From NCBI GenBank assembly GCA_036506495.1, contig DASXRQ010000093.1, positions 1 through 14,450 on the forward strand: a stretch of DNA of 14,450 nucleotides, written 5' to 3'. The notes beneath the pieces are model-generated. The model made no database searches and was not told where the DNA came from. It worked only from the letters and a program-made list of their open reading frames with translations. The DNA comes from DASXRC01 sp036506495. Lineage in GTDB: Bacteria; Actinomycetota; Actinomycetes; Mycobacteriales; Micromonosporaceae. Below, in pieces: positions 7,011-14,450 of this stretch; the stretch's first letter is position 1; each line of letters begins with the position of its first letter. The translations under genes and the position numbers were made by a program.

Positions 7011-8228
7011 TCAGCCCGACCGCTCGGCCAGGTCCAGGAACTGCCGCTTCGCGGTGAGCGCCTGCTCGGCCTCCCGGATCCGCTTGGCGTCGCCGGCGGC
7101 CTGTGCCCGCTCCAGACGCTGCTCGGCCTCCGCGACCTGGTCGCGCATCTGAGCCAGCAGTGGGTTCGACGATGGCTCGGTACGCCGCCACGCCGAGTCC
7201 ATCGCTTGGCGCACCTTCTCCTCGACCCCACGCAGCCGGCGGTCCAGGCCGGCGGCCGCCTCGCGTGGCACGCGGCCGGCATCGTGCCAGTGGACCTGGA
7301 TCTCCCGCAGCGTCGCCTGCGCTGCGCGTGGGTCGGCGTCGACATCGAGAGCCTCGGCCTGCGCGAGCAGCGCCTGTTTGCGTTGGAGGTTCCCGCGCTG
7401 CTCTGCGTCGCGGGCGGAGAAGACCTCACTGCGCCGGCTGAAGAACGAATCCTGCGCGGTCCGAAACTTCTCCCACAGCCGCTGCTCGGCCTCCTTCGAC
7501 GCGCGTGGCGCGGCCTTCCACTGGGACATGAGCTCTTTGAGCCGGTTGGCGGTGCCCGTCCACTCCGCCGAGTCGGCCAGCGCCTCCGCCTCCGCGACGA
7601 GCTCCTCCTTGACGCCCTGTGCCTGCTTGCGTTGCGCGTCGAGCGTGGCGAAGTGCGCTCCGCGGCGGCGGGTAAAGGCGTCGCGCGCCGCGGCGAACCG
7701 CTTCCACAGCTCACCGTCGGTCTTCTTGTCGATCCCGCGAATCGTCTTCCATTCGTCGAGGATCTCCTTGAGCCGGTCGCCGGCCGCCTTCCAGCCGGTC
7801 GAGTCCACGGCAAGCTTCTCGGCCTCCTCGACGAGGGCTGTCTTGCGGGCGAGCGCGTCGGCGCGGGCGGCCTCGCGGGCGGCCCGCGCGGCACTGGCCT
7901 TCTCATCGGCGACGGCGGCGAGCTTGTCGAGCCGGGCGGCGAGTCCGTCGAGGTCGCCCACCACGTGGGCCTCGCCGAGCGACCCGCGCAGCCGGCGGAT
8001 GCTGGCCAACGAGTGTGCCGCGTCCGCGGCGCCGGAATTGAGGCGGGCCTCGATCAGATCGACCTCGGTGACCAGGTCGGCGAACCGGCGTGCGTAGTGG
8101 GCGAGGCCCTCCTCCGGCGGTCCCGCCTGCCAGGACCCGACGACGCGTTCGCCCTCGGCGGTCTTCACGTACACGGTGCCATCCGCGTCGACCCGGCCGA
8201 ATGCCGTCCAGTCGTTCATGTTGCCCAT
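7011..8228 (-). CDS. DUF349 domain protein with three repeats
   Basis: This is a 405-aa, highly charged, mostly helical cytoplasmic protein of unknown function. After an N-terminal segment (DWTAFGRVDADGTVYVKTA) and a helical region come three related units of about 70 residues. They begin ARKTALVEEAEKLA, KEELVAEAEALAD and KQALLAQAEALDV, and each contains a conserved W-rich core such as RLKEILDEWKTI, RLKELMSQWKAA and TLREIQVHWHDA. This is the DUF349 pattern. A coiled-coil tail (LAQMRDQVAEAEQRLERAQ) ends it. No signal peptide or membrane segment is visible. I chose the ATG at 8226-8228 because GGGAG (8236-8240) is 7 nt upstream. An ATG 9 nt further in (MNDWTAFG, 8219) is an equally plausible start, and an upstream one at 8255 lacks a good site. 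Its position beside miaB and miaA is conserved in actinobacteria, as far as I recall. Confidence 0.85.
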   Translation of the reverse strand: MGNMNDWTAFGRVDADGTVYVKTAEGERVVGSWQAGPPEEGLAHYARRFADLVTEVDLIEARLNSGAADAAHSLASIRRLRGSLGEAHVVGDLDGLAARLDKLAAVADEKASAARAAREAARADALARKTALVEEAEKLAVDSTGWKAAGDRLKEILDEWKTIRGIDKKTDGELWKRFAAARDAFTRRRGAHFATLDAQRKQAQGVKEELVAEAEALADSAEWTGTANRLKELMSQWKAAPRASKEAEQRLWEKFRTAQDSFFSRRSEVFSARDAEQRGNLQRKQALLAQAEALDVDADPRAAQATLREIQVHWHDAGRVPREAAAGLDRRLRGVEEKVRQAMDSAWRRTEPSSNPLLAQMRDQVAEAEQRLERAQAAGDAKRIREAEQALTAKRQFLDLAERSG

Positions 8229-8576
8229 CCTCGTTCTCCCGGCGCCGTCGGACATCTGGATAAATCCGTGCGGTCGCCGCCATGGCGCAGATACGTTCTT
8301 CCGGCATTGTCACAGGTCCAACCGGGTCGCCGTCGAGCGCCTGTCGTCGACCGTGACCATACTGAGCCTCTGGCCCTCGCTCCGCTCGGGCGGCTCTCGC
8401 GCTCAGGTCCGCCGTGTAGCCGTCCCTCCGCTCGTCGCTTCGCTCCTCGACTCCGGGCGGCTGCGGGCGGCGCGCGAGAGCTGGGCCTCTGGCCCTCGCT
8501 CCGGGCCGCTGCGGGCGGCGTGCGAGAGCTGAGCCTCCGGCCAGCCGTCGGCGAGTGTCCGGCTACCGTGGGTCGC
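8229..8576. other. Non-coding divergent region between the DUF349 and LigB-like genes
   Basis: These 348 bp separate two divergent genes, and I see no credible coding sequence in them. The half next to the DUF349 gene is less GC-rich (around 8258-8320) and probably holds its promoter. On the minus strand a TATCTG near 8289-8294 is the best -10-like hexamer, without a good -35. The right half is low in complexity, with the imperfect tandem repeat at 8451-8542 and a further partial copy at 8362-8384. CTGAGC (8362-8367) and GCTCAG (8401-8406) form an inverted pair. CTCCGCTC and CGCTTCGCTCCTCG runs around 8427-8449 are typical actinomycete intergenic repeats. No promoter for the plus-strand operon could be picked with confidence. 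Confidence 0.6.
8451..8542. repeat. Tandem direct repeat, 48-bp period
   Basis: Copy one occupies 8451-8498 and copy two 8499-8542. They match at 40 of the 44 comparable positions, differing at unit positions 9, 23, 34 and 40. Both contain CTGCGGGCGGCG, a GCGAGAGCTG block and a GCCT(C)GGCC block. A third partial copy (CTGAGCCTCTGGCCCTCG at 8362-8379, extending to 8384) matches 22 of 23 bases of copy one at 8481-8503. It lies just ahead of the LigB-like/miaA/dapF operon and contains no spacers, so it is not a CRISPR. Confidence 0.75.
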
Positions 8577-9293
8577 GTGTCGTTGGTCGCCGCCGCGGTG
8601 TGCCCCCATCCGCCGCTGATCGTCCCGGAGGTCGCCGCTGGCGCCGCGGCCGAGCTTGATGATCTGCGTGCCGCATGCGACGAGGTACTGGACGGGCTGC
8701 GACGCACCCAACCCGACGAGGTCGTGGTGCTCGGTTCCGGCGAACGCACCGAATGGTTCAAATCGGACGTTGGCGGTTCGCTCGCGGGCTTCGGCGTCCG
8801 GCTCGACGTGCCGCCGCCAATGGGCGACCCTCCGGGCGAGCCCCACCTTCCACTCAGCCTGACGATCGGAGCGTGGCTGCTCGCCCGGCGTCCACCGGGT
8901 ACAACCGTCGTCACCGCCACGATCGCCCGGGACGCGTCGGTAGACGCGTGCGCCGCGTTCGGCGCCGAGGTCGCAGCGCGCGCACGCCGCGTCGGCCTGC
9001 TCGTCATGGGTGACGGCTCGGCGCGCCGCAGCGTCCGGGCACCCGGCTACGAAGACCCGCGCGCCGAGCCGTACGACAGGGCGGTGTCGCGGGCCTTGGC
9101 GCGCGCGGACGTCGACGCCGTGCTCGGCCTCGACGAGGCGCTCTCCGCGGACCTGTGGGTGGCGGGCCGGGCGCCGTGGCAGGCGCTCGCCGGCGCCGCG
9201 CGGGAGGCCGGCGGCACGTGGATCGGCGACCTGCGCTACGACGCGGCGCCGTACGGCGTCGCGTACCTCGTCGCGCTCTGGAGGCGGGCGTGA
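8577..9293 (+). CDS. LigB-like (class III extradiol dioxygenase-like) protein
   Basis: This 238-aa protein of unknown function matches the class III extradiol dioxygenase subunit B-like family found beside miaA in actinobacteria. It starts VSLVAAAVCPHPPLIVPEVA, then has a helix, a DEVVVLGSGERTEWF strand-loop, LPLSLTIGAWLLARR, and later LLVMGDGSARRS and GLDEALSADLW. His11 in CPHPP lies where LigB enzymes have their first iron ligand. However, the second ligand position (NDH in LigB) reads SGERT here, and the catalytic His region reads GDGSARRS. Dioxygenase activity is therefore doubtful. The start is a GTG at 8577 with no strong ribosome site; a GTG at 8568 is in frame and possible. Its TGA overlaps the miaA start (GTGA), indicating coupled translation. 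Confidence 0.75.
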   Translation: MSLVAAAVCPHPPLIVPEVAAGAAAELDDLRAACDEVLDGLRRTQPDEVVVLGSGERTEWFKSDVGGSLAGFGVRLDVPPPMGDPPGEPHLPLSLTIGAWLLARRPPGTTVVTATIARDASVDACAAFGAEVAARARRVGLLVMGDGSARRSVRAPGYEDPRAEPYDRAVSRALARADVDAVLGLDEALSADLWVAGRAPWQALAGAAREAGGTWIGDLRYDAAPYGVAYLVALWRRA

Positions 9294-10192
9294 CCTCGCC
9301 CGTCGTCGCGGTCGTGGGCCCGACCGGGACGGGCAAATCCGCGCTCGGCGTCGCTCTCGCGCACGCCCTGGGCGGCGAGGTGGTCAACTGCGACTCCATG
9401 CAGCTCTACCGCGGCATGGACATCGGCACCGCGAAGCTCGCGCCGGCAGAGCGGGAGGGCGTACCCCATCACCTGCTCGACGTCTGGGACGTAACGCAGT
9501 CGGCGAGCGTCGCGGAGTACCAACGACTCGCTCGCGCGGCGATCGACGACGTCGCGCGGCGCGGCCGGGTGCCGCTGCTGGTCGGCGGCTCCGGTCTGTA
9601 TGTGCGGGCCGCGCTCGAGGAGTTCGAGTTCCCGGGCACCGATCCGGCGCTGCGCTCCCGGCTGGAGGAGGAGCTCGAGGCCGTGGGCCCGGCACCGCTC
9701 CACGCGCGGTTGACCGCCGCGGACCCGCGGGCCGCGGCGCGGATCCTGCCGAGCAACGGCCGCCGGATCGTGCGGGCGCTGGAGGTGATCGAGCTCACCG
9801 GGGAGCCGTTCACCGCGGCGCTGCCGGACCCGACTCCCGCGTACCCGGCGGTGCAGATCGGCGTCGACCTCGACCCCGACGAACTGGACGCGCGGATCTC
9901 GGCGCGGGTGGACCGGATGTGGGTCGCCGGCCTCGTCGACGAGGTACGCACCCTCGCCGAGCGCGGGCTCCGGGAGGGGCGTACGGCCAGCCGGGCGCTG
10001 GGCTACCAGCAGGTGCTCGCGCACCTGGACGGCCGCTGGTCGTCCGACGAGGCAAGGCTGCGGACGATCGCTGCCACGCGTCGATTTGTGCGCCGCCAGC
10101 GTTCCTGGTTCCGCCGGGATCCGCGGGTGATCTGGCTCGATGGCGCCCGACCCGACCTGGCCGACGCGGCACTGGCGGCCGTTGCGGGATGA
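9290..10192 (+). CDS. miaA: tRNA dimethylallyltransferase
   Basis: This 300-aa enzyme transfers a dimethylallyl group from DMAPP to N6 of A37 in tRNAs reading UNN codons, producing the i6A substrate of MiaB. The P-loop GPTGTGKS is at residues 10-17. The DSMQLYRGMDIGTAK block follows, with Asp35 as the conserved catalytic acid. Other family motifs are HHLLDVWD, LLVGGSGLYVRA, GRRIVRALEVIELTG, ASRALGYQQ and the C-terminal RRQRSWFRRD. The length is normal. The GTG start at 9290 overlaps the previous TGA by 3 nt and has GGAGG at 9280-9284, 5 nt away. The stop overlaps the dapF ATG (ATGA at 10189-10192). It is the middle gene of a coupled three-gene unit. Confidence 0.96.
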   Translation: MTSPVVAVVGPTGTGKSALGVALAHALGGEVVNCDSMQLYRGMDIGTAKLAPAEREGVPHHLLDVWDVTQSASVAEYQRLARAAIDDVARRGRVPLLVGGSGLYVRAALEEFEFPGTDPALRSRLEEELEAVGPAPLHARLTAADPRAAARILPSNGRRIVRALEVIELTGEPFTAALPDPTPAYPAVQIGVDLDPDELDARISARVDRMWVAGLVDEVRTLAERGLREGRTASRALGYQQVLAHLDGRWSSDEARLRTIAATRRFVRRQRSWFRRDPRVIWLDGARPDLADAALAAVAG

Positions 10193-11037
10193 TGGACCGC
10201 GTGGAGTTCCGCAAGGGCCATGGCACCGGCAACGACTTCGTTCTCCTGCCCGACCCGGATGGGCAGCTGGCGCTGACGCCGGCGCTGGTCGCCGCGCTGT
10301 GCGATCGGCGGCGCGGCATCGGCGCCGACGGGGTGCTGCGGGTCGTCCGCTCCGCCAAACACCCGGACGCCGCGAACCACGCCACCGACGCGGAGTGGTT
10401 CATGGACTACTGGAACGCCGACGGCTCGTCCGCCGAGATGTGTGGCAACGGCGTCCGTGTGTTCACCCGGTTCCTCATCGACTCCGGCTGGGCGGCACCC
10501 GCGGCCGGCGGGCTGCCGGTCGCGACCCGGACGGGCATCGTGCGCGTCGTGGTCGGGGAGGGGTCCATCGCCGTCGACATGGGCCTTCCGCGGCGGTACG
10601 CCCGGAGCGCCGCCTCCGTGGCCGGGCGGTCGGTGCCCGGCATCGCGGTGAACGTCGGCAACCCGCACCTGGTCTGCCCGCTGCCGCCCGACGTTCCGCT
10701 GTCTACTGTGGACCTCAGTGGCCCGCCGGGGTTCGACAAAACCCTGTTCCCGGCCGGCGTGAACGTCGAGTTCTTCGCGCCCGTCCCCGGCCCCGGCGTC
10801 CACGTCCGGATGCGGGTCCACGAACGCGGCGTCGGTGAGACGCTGTCCTGCGGTTCCGGGGCGTGCGCCGTGGCGGCCGTCGCGGCCGATGCCGGGGTCG
10901 GTTCCCGCGGCACGGTCGTGGTCGAGGTACCCGGTGGCCGGTTGACCGTCGAGTTCGACGGCACCACCTGCTGGCTGGCCGGTCCGGCGGTTCTCGTCGC
11001 CCGCGGCGAGGTCGACGCCGCCGCGCTGGCCGCCTGA
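10189..11037 (+). CDS. dapF: Diaminopimelate epimerase
   Basis: This 282-aa cofactor-independent racemase converts LL- to meso-diaminopimelate, the last precursor before lysine and a peptidoglycan cross-linking residue. The two catalytic cysteines are present: Cys85 in NADGSSAEMCGNGVR and Cys221 in GETLSCGSGACA. Other family motifs are the N-terminal FRKGHGTGNDFVLL, RRRGIGADGV, NVGNPH and the HERGVGET block. The ATG at 10189 overlaps the miaA stop (ATGA). ATG 10192 or GTG 10201 (VEFRKGHG) would give a length closer to most homologues and cannot be excluded. Expression is presumably coupled to miaA. The gene is full length and shows nothing degenerate. Confidence 0.96.
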   Translation: MMDRVEFRKGHGTGNDFVLLPDPDGQLALTPALVAALCDRRRGIGADGVLRVVRSAKHPDAANHATDAEWFMDYWNADGSSAEMCGNGVRVFTRFLIDSGWAAPAAGGLPVATRTGIVRVVVGEGSIAVDMGLPRRYARSAASVAGRSVPGIAVNVGNPHLVCPLPPDVPLSTVDLSGPPGFDKTLFPAGVNVEFFAPVPGPGVHVRMRVHERGVGETLSCGSGACAVAAVAADAGVGSRGTVVVEVPGGRLTVEFDGTTCWLAGPAVLVARGEVDAAALAA

Positions 11038-11125
11038 CCGAAATACCGTCTGAGCTCAATTCGGCGTTGCCCGGACTTGCATTCGCCCCTGGCAGTGGCA
11101 TGATTTTGGGCCGCTGGGGGTGTCG
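11038..11125 (+). promoter_or_regulatory. dapF-regulator gap with possible terminator and promoter
   Basis: Directly after the dapF stop, CCGAA (11038-11042) and TTCGG (11060-11064) enclose a perfect TGAGCTCA palindrome (11051-11058), a weak hairpin that might end the operon. A possible promoter follows: TTGCAT (11077-11082), a 16-bp spacer, then CATGAT (11099-11104), which would start transcription near 11111. GGGGG at 11116-11120 is the best ribosome binding motif for the ATG at 11126. All three calls are weak matches based on spacing and position. Confidence 0.3.
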
Positions 11126-14100
11126 ATGGGTGCACCAGGTCTGAGTTCGGTCGGTGGCGGGGAACCGGCGCGGATCCTGGGCAAGATAGTGCCGCCCGTG
11201 CTCGCGCCGAACATCGTTGAGCGTCCGCGCGCCATCTCCCGGCTCGCCGCCGCGCTGAGCCGCCGGCTCATCGTGCTCACCGCCGGTCCCGGCTTCGGCA
11301 AGACGACGCTGCTCGCCACGTGGGCCGAGGGGCATCACTGCGCCTGGTACTCGGTGACCTCTGTCGACCGGGACCCGCTGACCTTCGCGCGCGGCCTCGT
11401 CACCGCCTTGACGCTGCGGGTGCCCGCGCTGACCGCCGACCTCGCGCCGGCGCTCGAGGGCGGCCGCGGCCCGGACGCGTCCATCGACGAGGCGGTCAAC
11501 GCGTTCGTGCCCGCCCTGGCCGGCGCCCTGCATGCCCGGCTCGGCTCGGACGTCACGCTCGTCCTCGACGACGTGCACGAGGTCGACGGCGACCCGGTCG
11601 CGGCGCGGCTGCTCGCCGACCTGTGTCACATGTCGCCGCCGCGGCTGCACATCGTGCTGTCCTCCCGCGGCGACCCGCCCTTCGCGACGGACCGCCTGCG
11701 CCTGCGCGGACACCTGCAGCTGCTGACCGGCGAGACGCTCGGGTTCGATCGGGAGGATGTCGCGCGACTGCTCGCCGCCGTCGCCGGGCCGGAGGCCGAG
11801 CGGTACGCCCCGACGGTCGATCGGCTCACGAGCGGGTGGCCGGCCGCGGTGCGGCTCGTGGCCGAGGCGCTCTCGTCGGCGCCCGACCCGGACGCGGTGC
11901 TCGACGCGCTCGTGGAGCGTGGCGGCACGGTTGACCTGGTCGGTGATCTGCTCCGGCGGGAGGTATTCGGCGGCGGCGACGGCGGCTTGGTCGAGATGGT
12001 GAGAGTCGGCGCCGTGCTCGACGGTTTCGACGGGGATCTGCTGACCGCGCTCGGCGTACCGGCGGCCGGCGACCTGCTGCGCGCGGCCCGGCGCCGGGGC
12101 ATCCACGTCACGCCGTGCGCCAGCAACGCGGACTGGTACACCCTGACGCCGATCACGCGAGACTACGCGCTGGACCGGCTCGTCACGGACCCGGCGTGGG
12201 TGGCCGGTTTGCGCCGGACCGCCGCGGCTTGGCACGCCGACCGAGGCGAGCCGGAGGTCGCGCTGCGTTACCTGACCCAGGCCGGCGACGGCGCCGGCGT
12301 CGCGGAGCTGCTGCACGCGACCGGCTCGGCGCTGCTCGCCGCGGGTCACGCCGGCGTCGTGCTGGAGGCGCTGGAGGTCGTACCCGACCACGCCCGCACG
12401 TCCGAGCTGGATCTCATCGAGGGCGAGGCGTGCCAGGTGCGCGGGGACTGGGAGCGCGCGGTGGACCGGCTGTCCCGGCTGGTCCCGGCGCGGGGGAGCA
12501 CCCCGGCGGCTGCCGCCTGGCGGCTCGGCCTGATCCACCACCTGCGTGGCGACCTCGACACCGCGGTGGACGTGTACACCCGCGGCGTCGACGACCTGGA
12601 CGGGGCGGACGCGGACCGGGCACTCGCCGCGGCCTGGGGCGCGGCCGCGGTCTGGCTGCGCGGCGACGCACCGCGCTGTCGCGCGCTGGCCAGCGAGGCG
12701 GCGCGGCTCGCGGCCCGGTCCGGCGACAACCGTGCACTGGCCGCCGCGCACACCGCGCTGGCCATGCTCGCCGCGCTCGACGGCGACCGGCGCAGCAACG
12801 ACACGCACTACCTGAGCGCACTCGAGCACGCCCAGCGTGCTGGCGACGTCCTGCAAGTGATCCGGATCCGCGCCAACCGCGGCTCGCGCTTCCTCGAAGA
12901 GGGCTACTACGCGGAGGCGCTGGCCGAGCTGGACACCGCCGTCGGCTTCGCCGACCTCGCCGGGTTCGCCGCGCTGCGTACGCTCGCGCTCTACAACCGG
13001 GGCGAGGCGGCCCGTCGGCTCGGCCGGCTCGAGGACGCGACCGCGGACTTCGCCGCAGCCCTGGCCGAGGCGCAGCGGCTGGGCTCGCGGATGGCCGCGT
13101 ACGCGCTGACCGGGCTGGGCGACGTGCACGCCGACCAGGGAAACACCTCGCTCGCGCGAGCGTCCTACGAACAGGCGCTGGCGTTGGCCGAGCCCGCCGG
13201 CGACCTGCAGGGCGTGGTGCCGGCGCTCGCCGGCCTCGCCCGCGTGCTCGCCCCCGATGATCCGAACGAGGCGGACCGCGTCGTACGGCGCGCGCTGGCC
13301 TACCCGGTCACGCTCGGCCGCTGCGGCGCGCTGCTCGCCGCCGGCCGGGTGGCCGAGCGGCGCGGCGACCGCACCGCGCTGCTCGCGTGGGCGGAGGAGG
13401 CGGCCGCCCTGGCCCGTACCCGCCGCGACCGCGCCAGCCAGGCGGAGGCACTGGAGCTGCGCGCCGCGCATCGGGCGCTCGACCGGACGGGGGCGGCCCG
13501 CCCGTCCGCCGCAGATCTGCTGACCGAGGCGGCCGACCTGTGGGAGTCGCTGGGCTGTCCGCTGCCGCTGGCGCGGACCCGGCTCGCCCTGGCCAGGCTC
13601 GCACGGGGCCCCGACGCGGCCGCCACGCTGGACGAGGTGGAGCGGGTGACCCGCGAGCGGGGCGCCCGGACCCTGGCCGCGGACGCCGCCGTGGTGCGCC
13701 GCGAGCTCAGCCGCCGGGCCCTGCCCGAGGTGCGCATCCGCACGCTGGGCGGGTTCCGGGTGAACCGGTTCGGCGGCCCGGTGCCGCACGCCGAGTGGCC
13801 GTCGCGGACCGCCCGCGACCTGCTCAAGATTCTAGTTGCCCGCCGGGGCGCACCGGTCGAACTGGGGGAGGTCGAGCGACTGCTCGGACCCGGCCAGTCG
13901 GCCACCGCGGCAACGGTCGACGAGGTCCGCCGCGTGCTCGATCCGGTCCGCCGGCGCCCGCCCGACTGGTACGTCGCCGGCGATGAGTCAACCGCGTGGC
14001 TGCGCACCGACCGTGTCGAGGTCGACGTCGAGGTGTTTCTGCGCCGGGCGGCGGTCGCACTGCGGCACCCCGCCGCGGCCAGCATCGACGAGCTGTCACT

Positions 14101-14449
14101 CGCCGAGGTGGCGTACACCGGCGACTTCTGCGCCGAGGACGGCGGCGCGGCGTGGGCGGTGGGGTTGCGCGACGAGGCCCGGGCCCGCTATGTCGCCGTC
14201 GCGCGGGAGCTCGCCGGGCGGTACGCGGCGGAGGGCGAGCACGAGACCGCGGTGCGGTACCTGTTGCGGCTGCTCGGCTGTGAGCCGTACGACGAGCGGG
14301 CCCACCTCGCGCTCGTCCGGGCGCTGGACGCGGAGGGTCGACACAAGGACGCGCGGCAGGTGTACCGCGCGTACGACGGGCGGATGGACGAGCTCGGCGT
14401 GCCGGCCGAACCGTACCCGGAGGTCTCCGCCCCGCCCGGTCGCGCGTGA
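11126..14449 (+). CDS. STAND ATPase/TPR regulator with C-terminal winged-helix-like and BTAD domains
   Basis: This large cytoplasmic protein (1107 aa) is probably a transcriptional or signalling regulator. The N-terminal NTPase has Walker A GPGFGKTT (residues 54-61) and Walker B VTLVLDDVHEV (Asp148-Asp149). An LSSRGDPP segment with RLRLRGHLQLL follows, as in MalT-like STAND ATPases. Residues about 390-860 are Ala-rich helical TPR-like repeats (for example ALYNRGEAARRLGRLEDATADFAAAL). Residues about 866-965 resemble an OmpR/SARP winged helix (IRTLGGFRVNRFGGP, ARDLLKILVARRGAPV), but the region of the DNA-recognition helix is shortened. Residues about 966-1095 are a typical BTAD domain (AVRYLLRLLGCEPYDERAHLALVRAL). 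The start could also be GTG 11120. The target is unknown. The gene follows dapF after 88 bp and may be transcribed separately. Confidence 0.85.
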   Translation: MGAPGLSSVGGGEPARILGKIVPPVLAPNIVERPRAISRLAAALSRRLIVLTAGPGFGKTTLLATWAEGHHCAWYSVTSVDRDPLTFARGLVTALTLRVPALTADLAPALEGGRGPDASIDEAVNAFVPALAGALHARLGSDVTLVLDDVHEVDGDPVAARLLADLCHMSPPRLHIVLSSRGDPPFATDRLRLRGHLQLLTGETLGFDREDVARLLAAVAGPEAERYAPTVDRLTSGWPAAVRLVAEALSSAPDPDAVLDALVERGGTVDLVGDLLRREVFGGGDGGLVEMVRVGAVLDGFDGDLLTALGVPAAGDLLRAARRRGIHVTPCASNADWYTLTPITRDYALDRLVTDPAWVAGLRRTAAAWHADRGEPEVALRYLTQAGDGAGVAELLHATGSALLAAGHAGVVLEALEVVPDHARTSELDLIEGEACQVRGDWERAVDRLSRLVPARGSTPAAAAWRLGLIHHLRGDLDTAVDVYTRGVDDLDGADADRALAAAWGAAAVWLRGDAPRCRALASEAARLAARSGDNRALAAAHTALAMLAALDGDRRSNDTHYLSALEHAQRAGDVLQVIRIRANRGSRFLEEGYYAEALAELDTAVGFADLAGFAALRTLALYNRGEAARRLGRLEDATADFAAALAEAQRLGSRMAAYALTGLGDVHADQGNTSLARASYEQALALAEPAGDLQGVVPALAGLARVLAPDDPNEADRVVRRALAYPVTLGRCGALLAAGRVAERRGDRTALLAWAEEAAALARTRRDRASQAEALELRAAHRALDRTGAARPSAADLLTEAADLWESLGCPLPLARTRLALARLARGPDAAATLDEVERVTRERGARTLAADAAVVRRELSRRALPEVRIRTLGGFRVNRFGGPVPHAEWPSRTARDLLKILVARRGAPVELGEVERLLGPGQSATAATVDEVRRVLDPVRRRPPDWYVAGDESTAWLRTDRVEVDVEVFLRRAAVALRHPAAASIDELSLAEVAYTGDFCAEDGGAAWAVGLRDEARARYVAVARELAGRYAAEGEHETAVRYLLRLLGCEPYDERAHLALVRALDAEGRHKDARQVYRAYDGRMDELGVPAEPYPEVSAPPGRA

Positions 14450-14450
14450 C

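Noticed and set aside
5159..7906. 915-codon minus-strand open frame across miaB and part of the DUF349 gene
   Set aside because: It is a shadow of miaB (+) and an alternative frame of the DUF349 gene. The protein is low in complexity, without motifs.
8176..8532. Plus-strand open frame of 118 codons in the DUF349/LigB-like gap
   Set aside because: It begins antisense to the DUF349 gene, then translates the low-complexity tandem repeat. No start signal and no domain.
8451..8542. Possible CRISPR array
   Set aside because: The units abut directly, with no unique spacers of regular length, and there are only two full copies.
6219..8576. Long plus-strand open frame running through miaB and the DUF349 gene into the LigB-like gene
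   Set aside because: Only the part from about 8577 has family sequence. The rest is Arg/Pro-rich out-of-frame translation of miaB and of the antisense DUF349 gene.
10715..13789. 1024-codon open frame on the minus strand opposite dapF and the regulator
   Set aside because: It is antisense to two well-supported genes. Its translation is the Arg/Gly/His/Val-rich composition typical of shadow frames in GC-rich DNA, with no recognisable domain.

Overview
The window is 14.45 kb of very GC-rich DNA with tightly packed, often overlapping genes, GTG starts and strong G/C in third codon positions. This points to a high-GC actinomycete. The gene neighbourhood (RNase Y, gluABCD, miaB, DUF349, LigB-like, miaA, dapF) is the housekeeping arrangement I associate with Micromonosporaceae and related filamentous actinobacteria. 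That placement is inference from gene order, not from a search.

Layout. Positions 1-103 hold the tail of an upstream unit and the ribosome binding site of rny. Ribonuclease Y (104-1885, +) converges, with only 5 bp between stop codons, on a four-gene minus-strand operon. This operon reads leftwards from 5162 to 1891 and encodes a polar amino-acid ABC importer of the GluABCD type: ATPase gluA, lipoprotein binding protein gluB, permeases gluC and gluD. Stem-loops sit in both gluA-gluB and gluB-gluC gaps, and gluC-gluD are coupled by a TGATG overlap. A 152-bp divergent region (5163-5314) separates gluA from miaB (+) and carries repeated TGCGGAT motifs.

miaB (5315-6823, +) converges on a DUF349 protein gene (7011-8228, -). 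Between them is a 116-nt near-palindromic element with perfect 19-bp arms. Upstream of the DUF349 gene lies a 348-bp non-coding stretch with a 48-bp tandem repeat. A plus-strand run then follows: a LigB-like (class III extradiol dioxygenase-like) protein, miaA and dapF, joined by GTGA and ATGA stop/start overlaps and so probably one operon. The last gene (11126-14449, +) is a large STAND-ATPase/TPR/BTAD regulator with a shortened winged-helix segment. It has its own short upstream region and ends one base before the window edge.

How the genes fit together. MiaA adds a dimethylallyl group to A37 of tRNAs reading UNN codons and MiaB then methylthiolates it, so the window carries both steps of ms2i6A37 synthesis. 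DapF makes meso-diaminopimelate for lysine and cell wall. RNase Y initiates mRNA decay. GluABCD imports glutamate or a related amino acid. Most of the window is ordinary core genome. I see no CRISPR array, no transposase, no tRNA or rRNA, and no convincing new multi-gene system. The parts worth a second look are the palindromic element, the operon-internal hairpins, the LigB-like protein that seems to lack metal ligands, and the terminal regulator.
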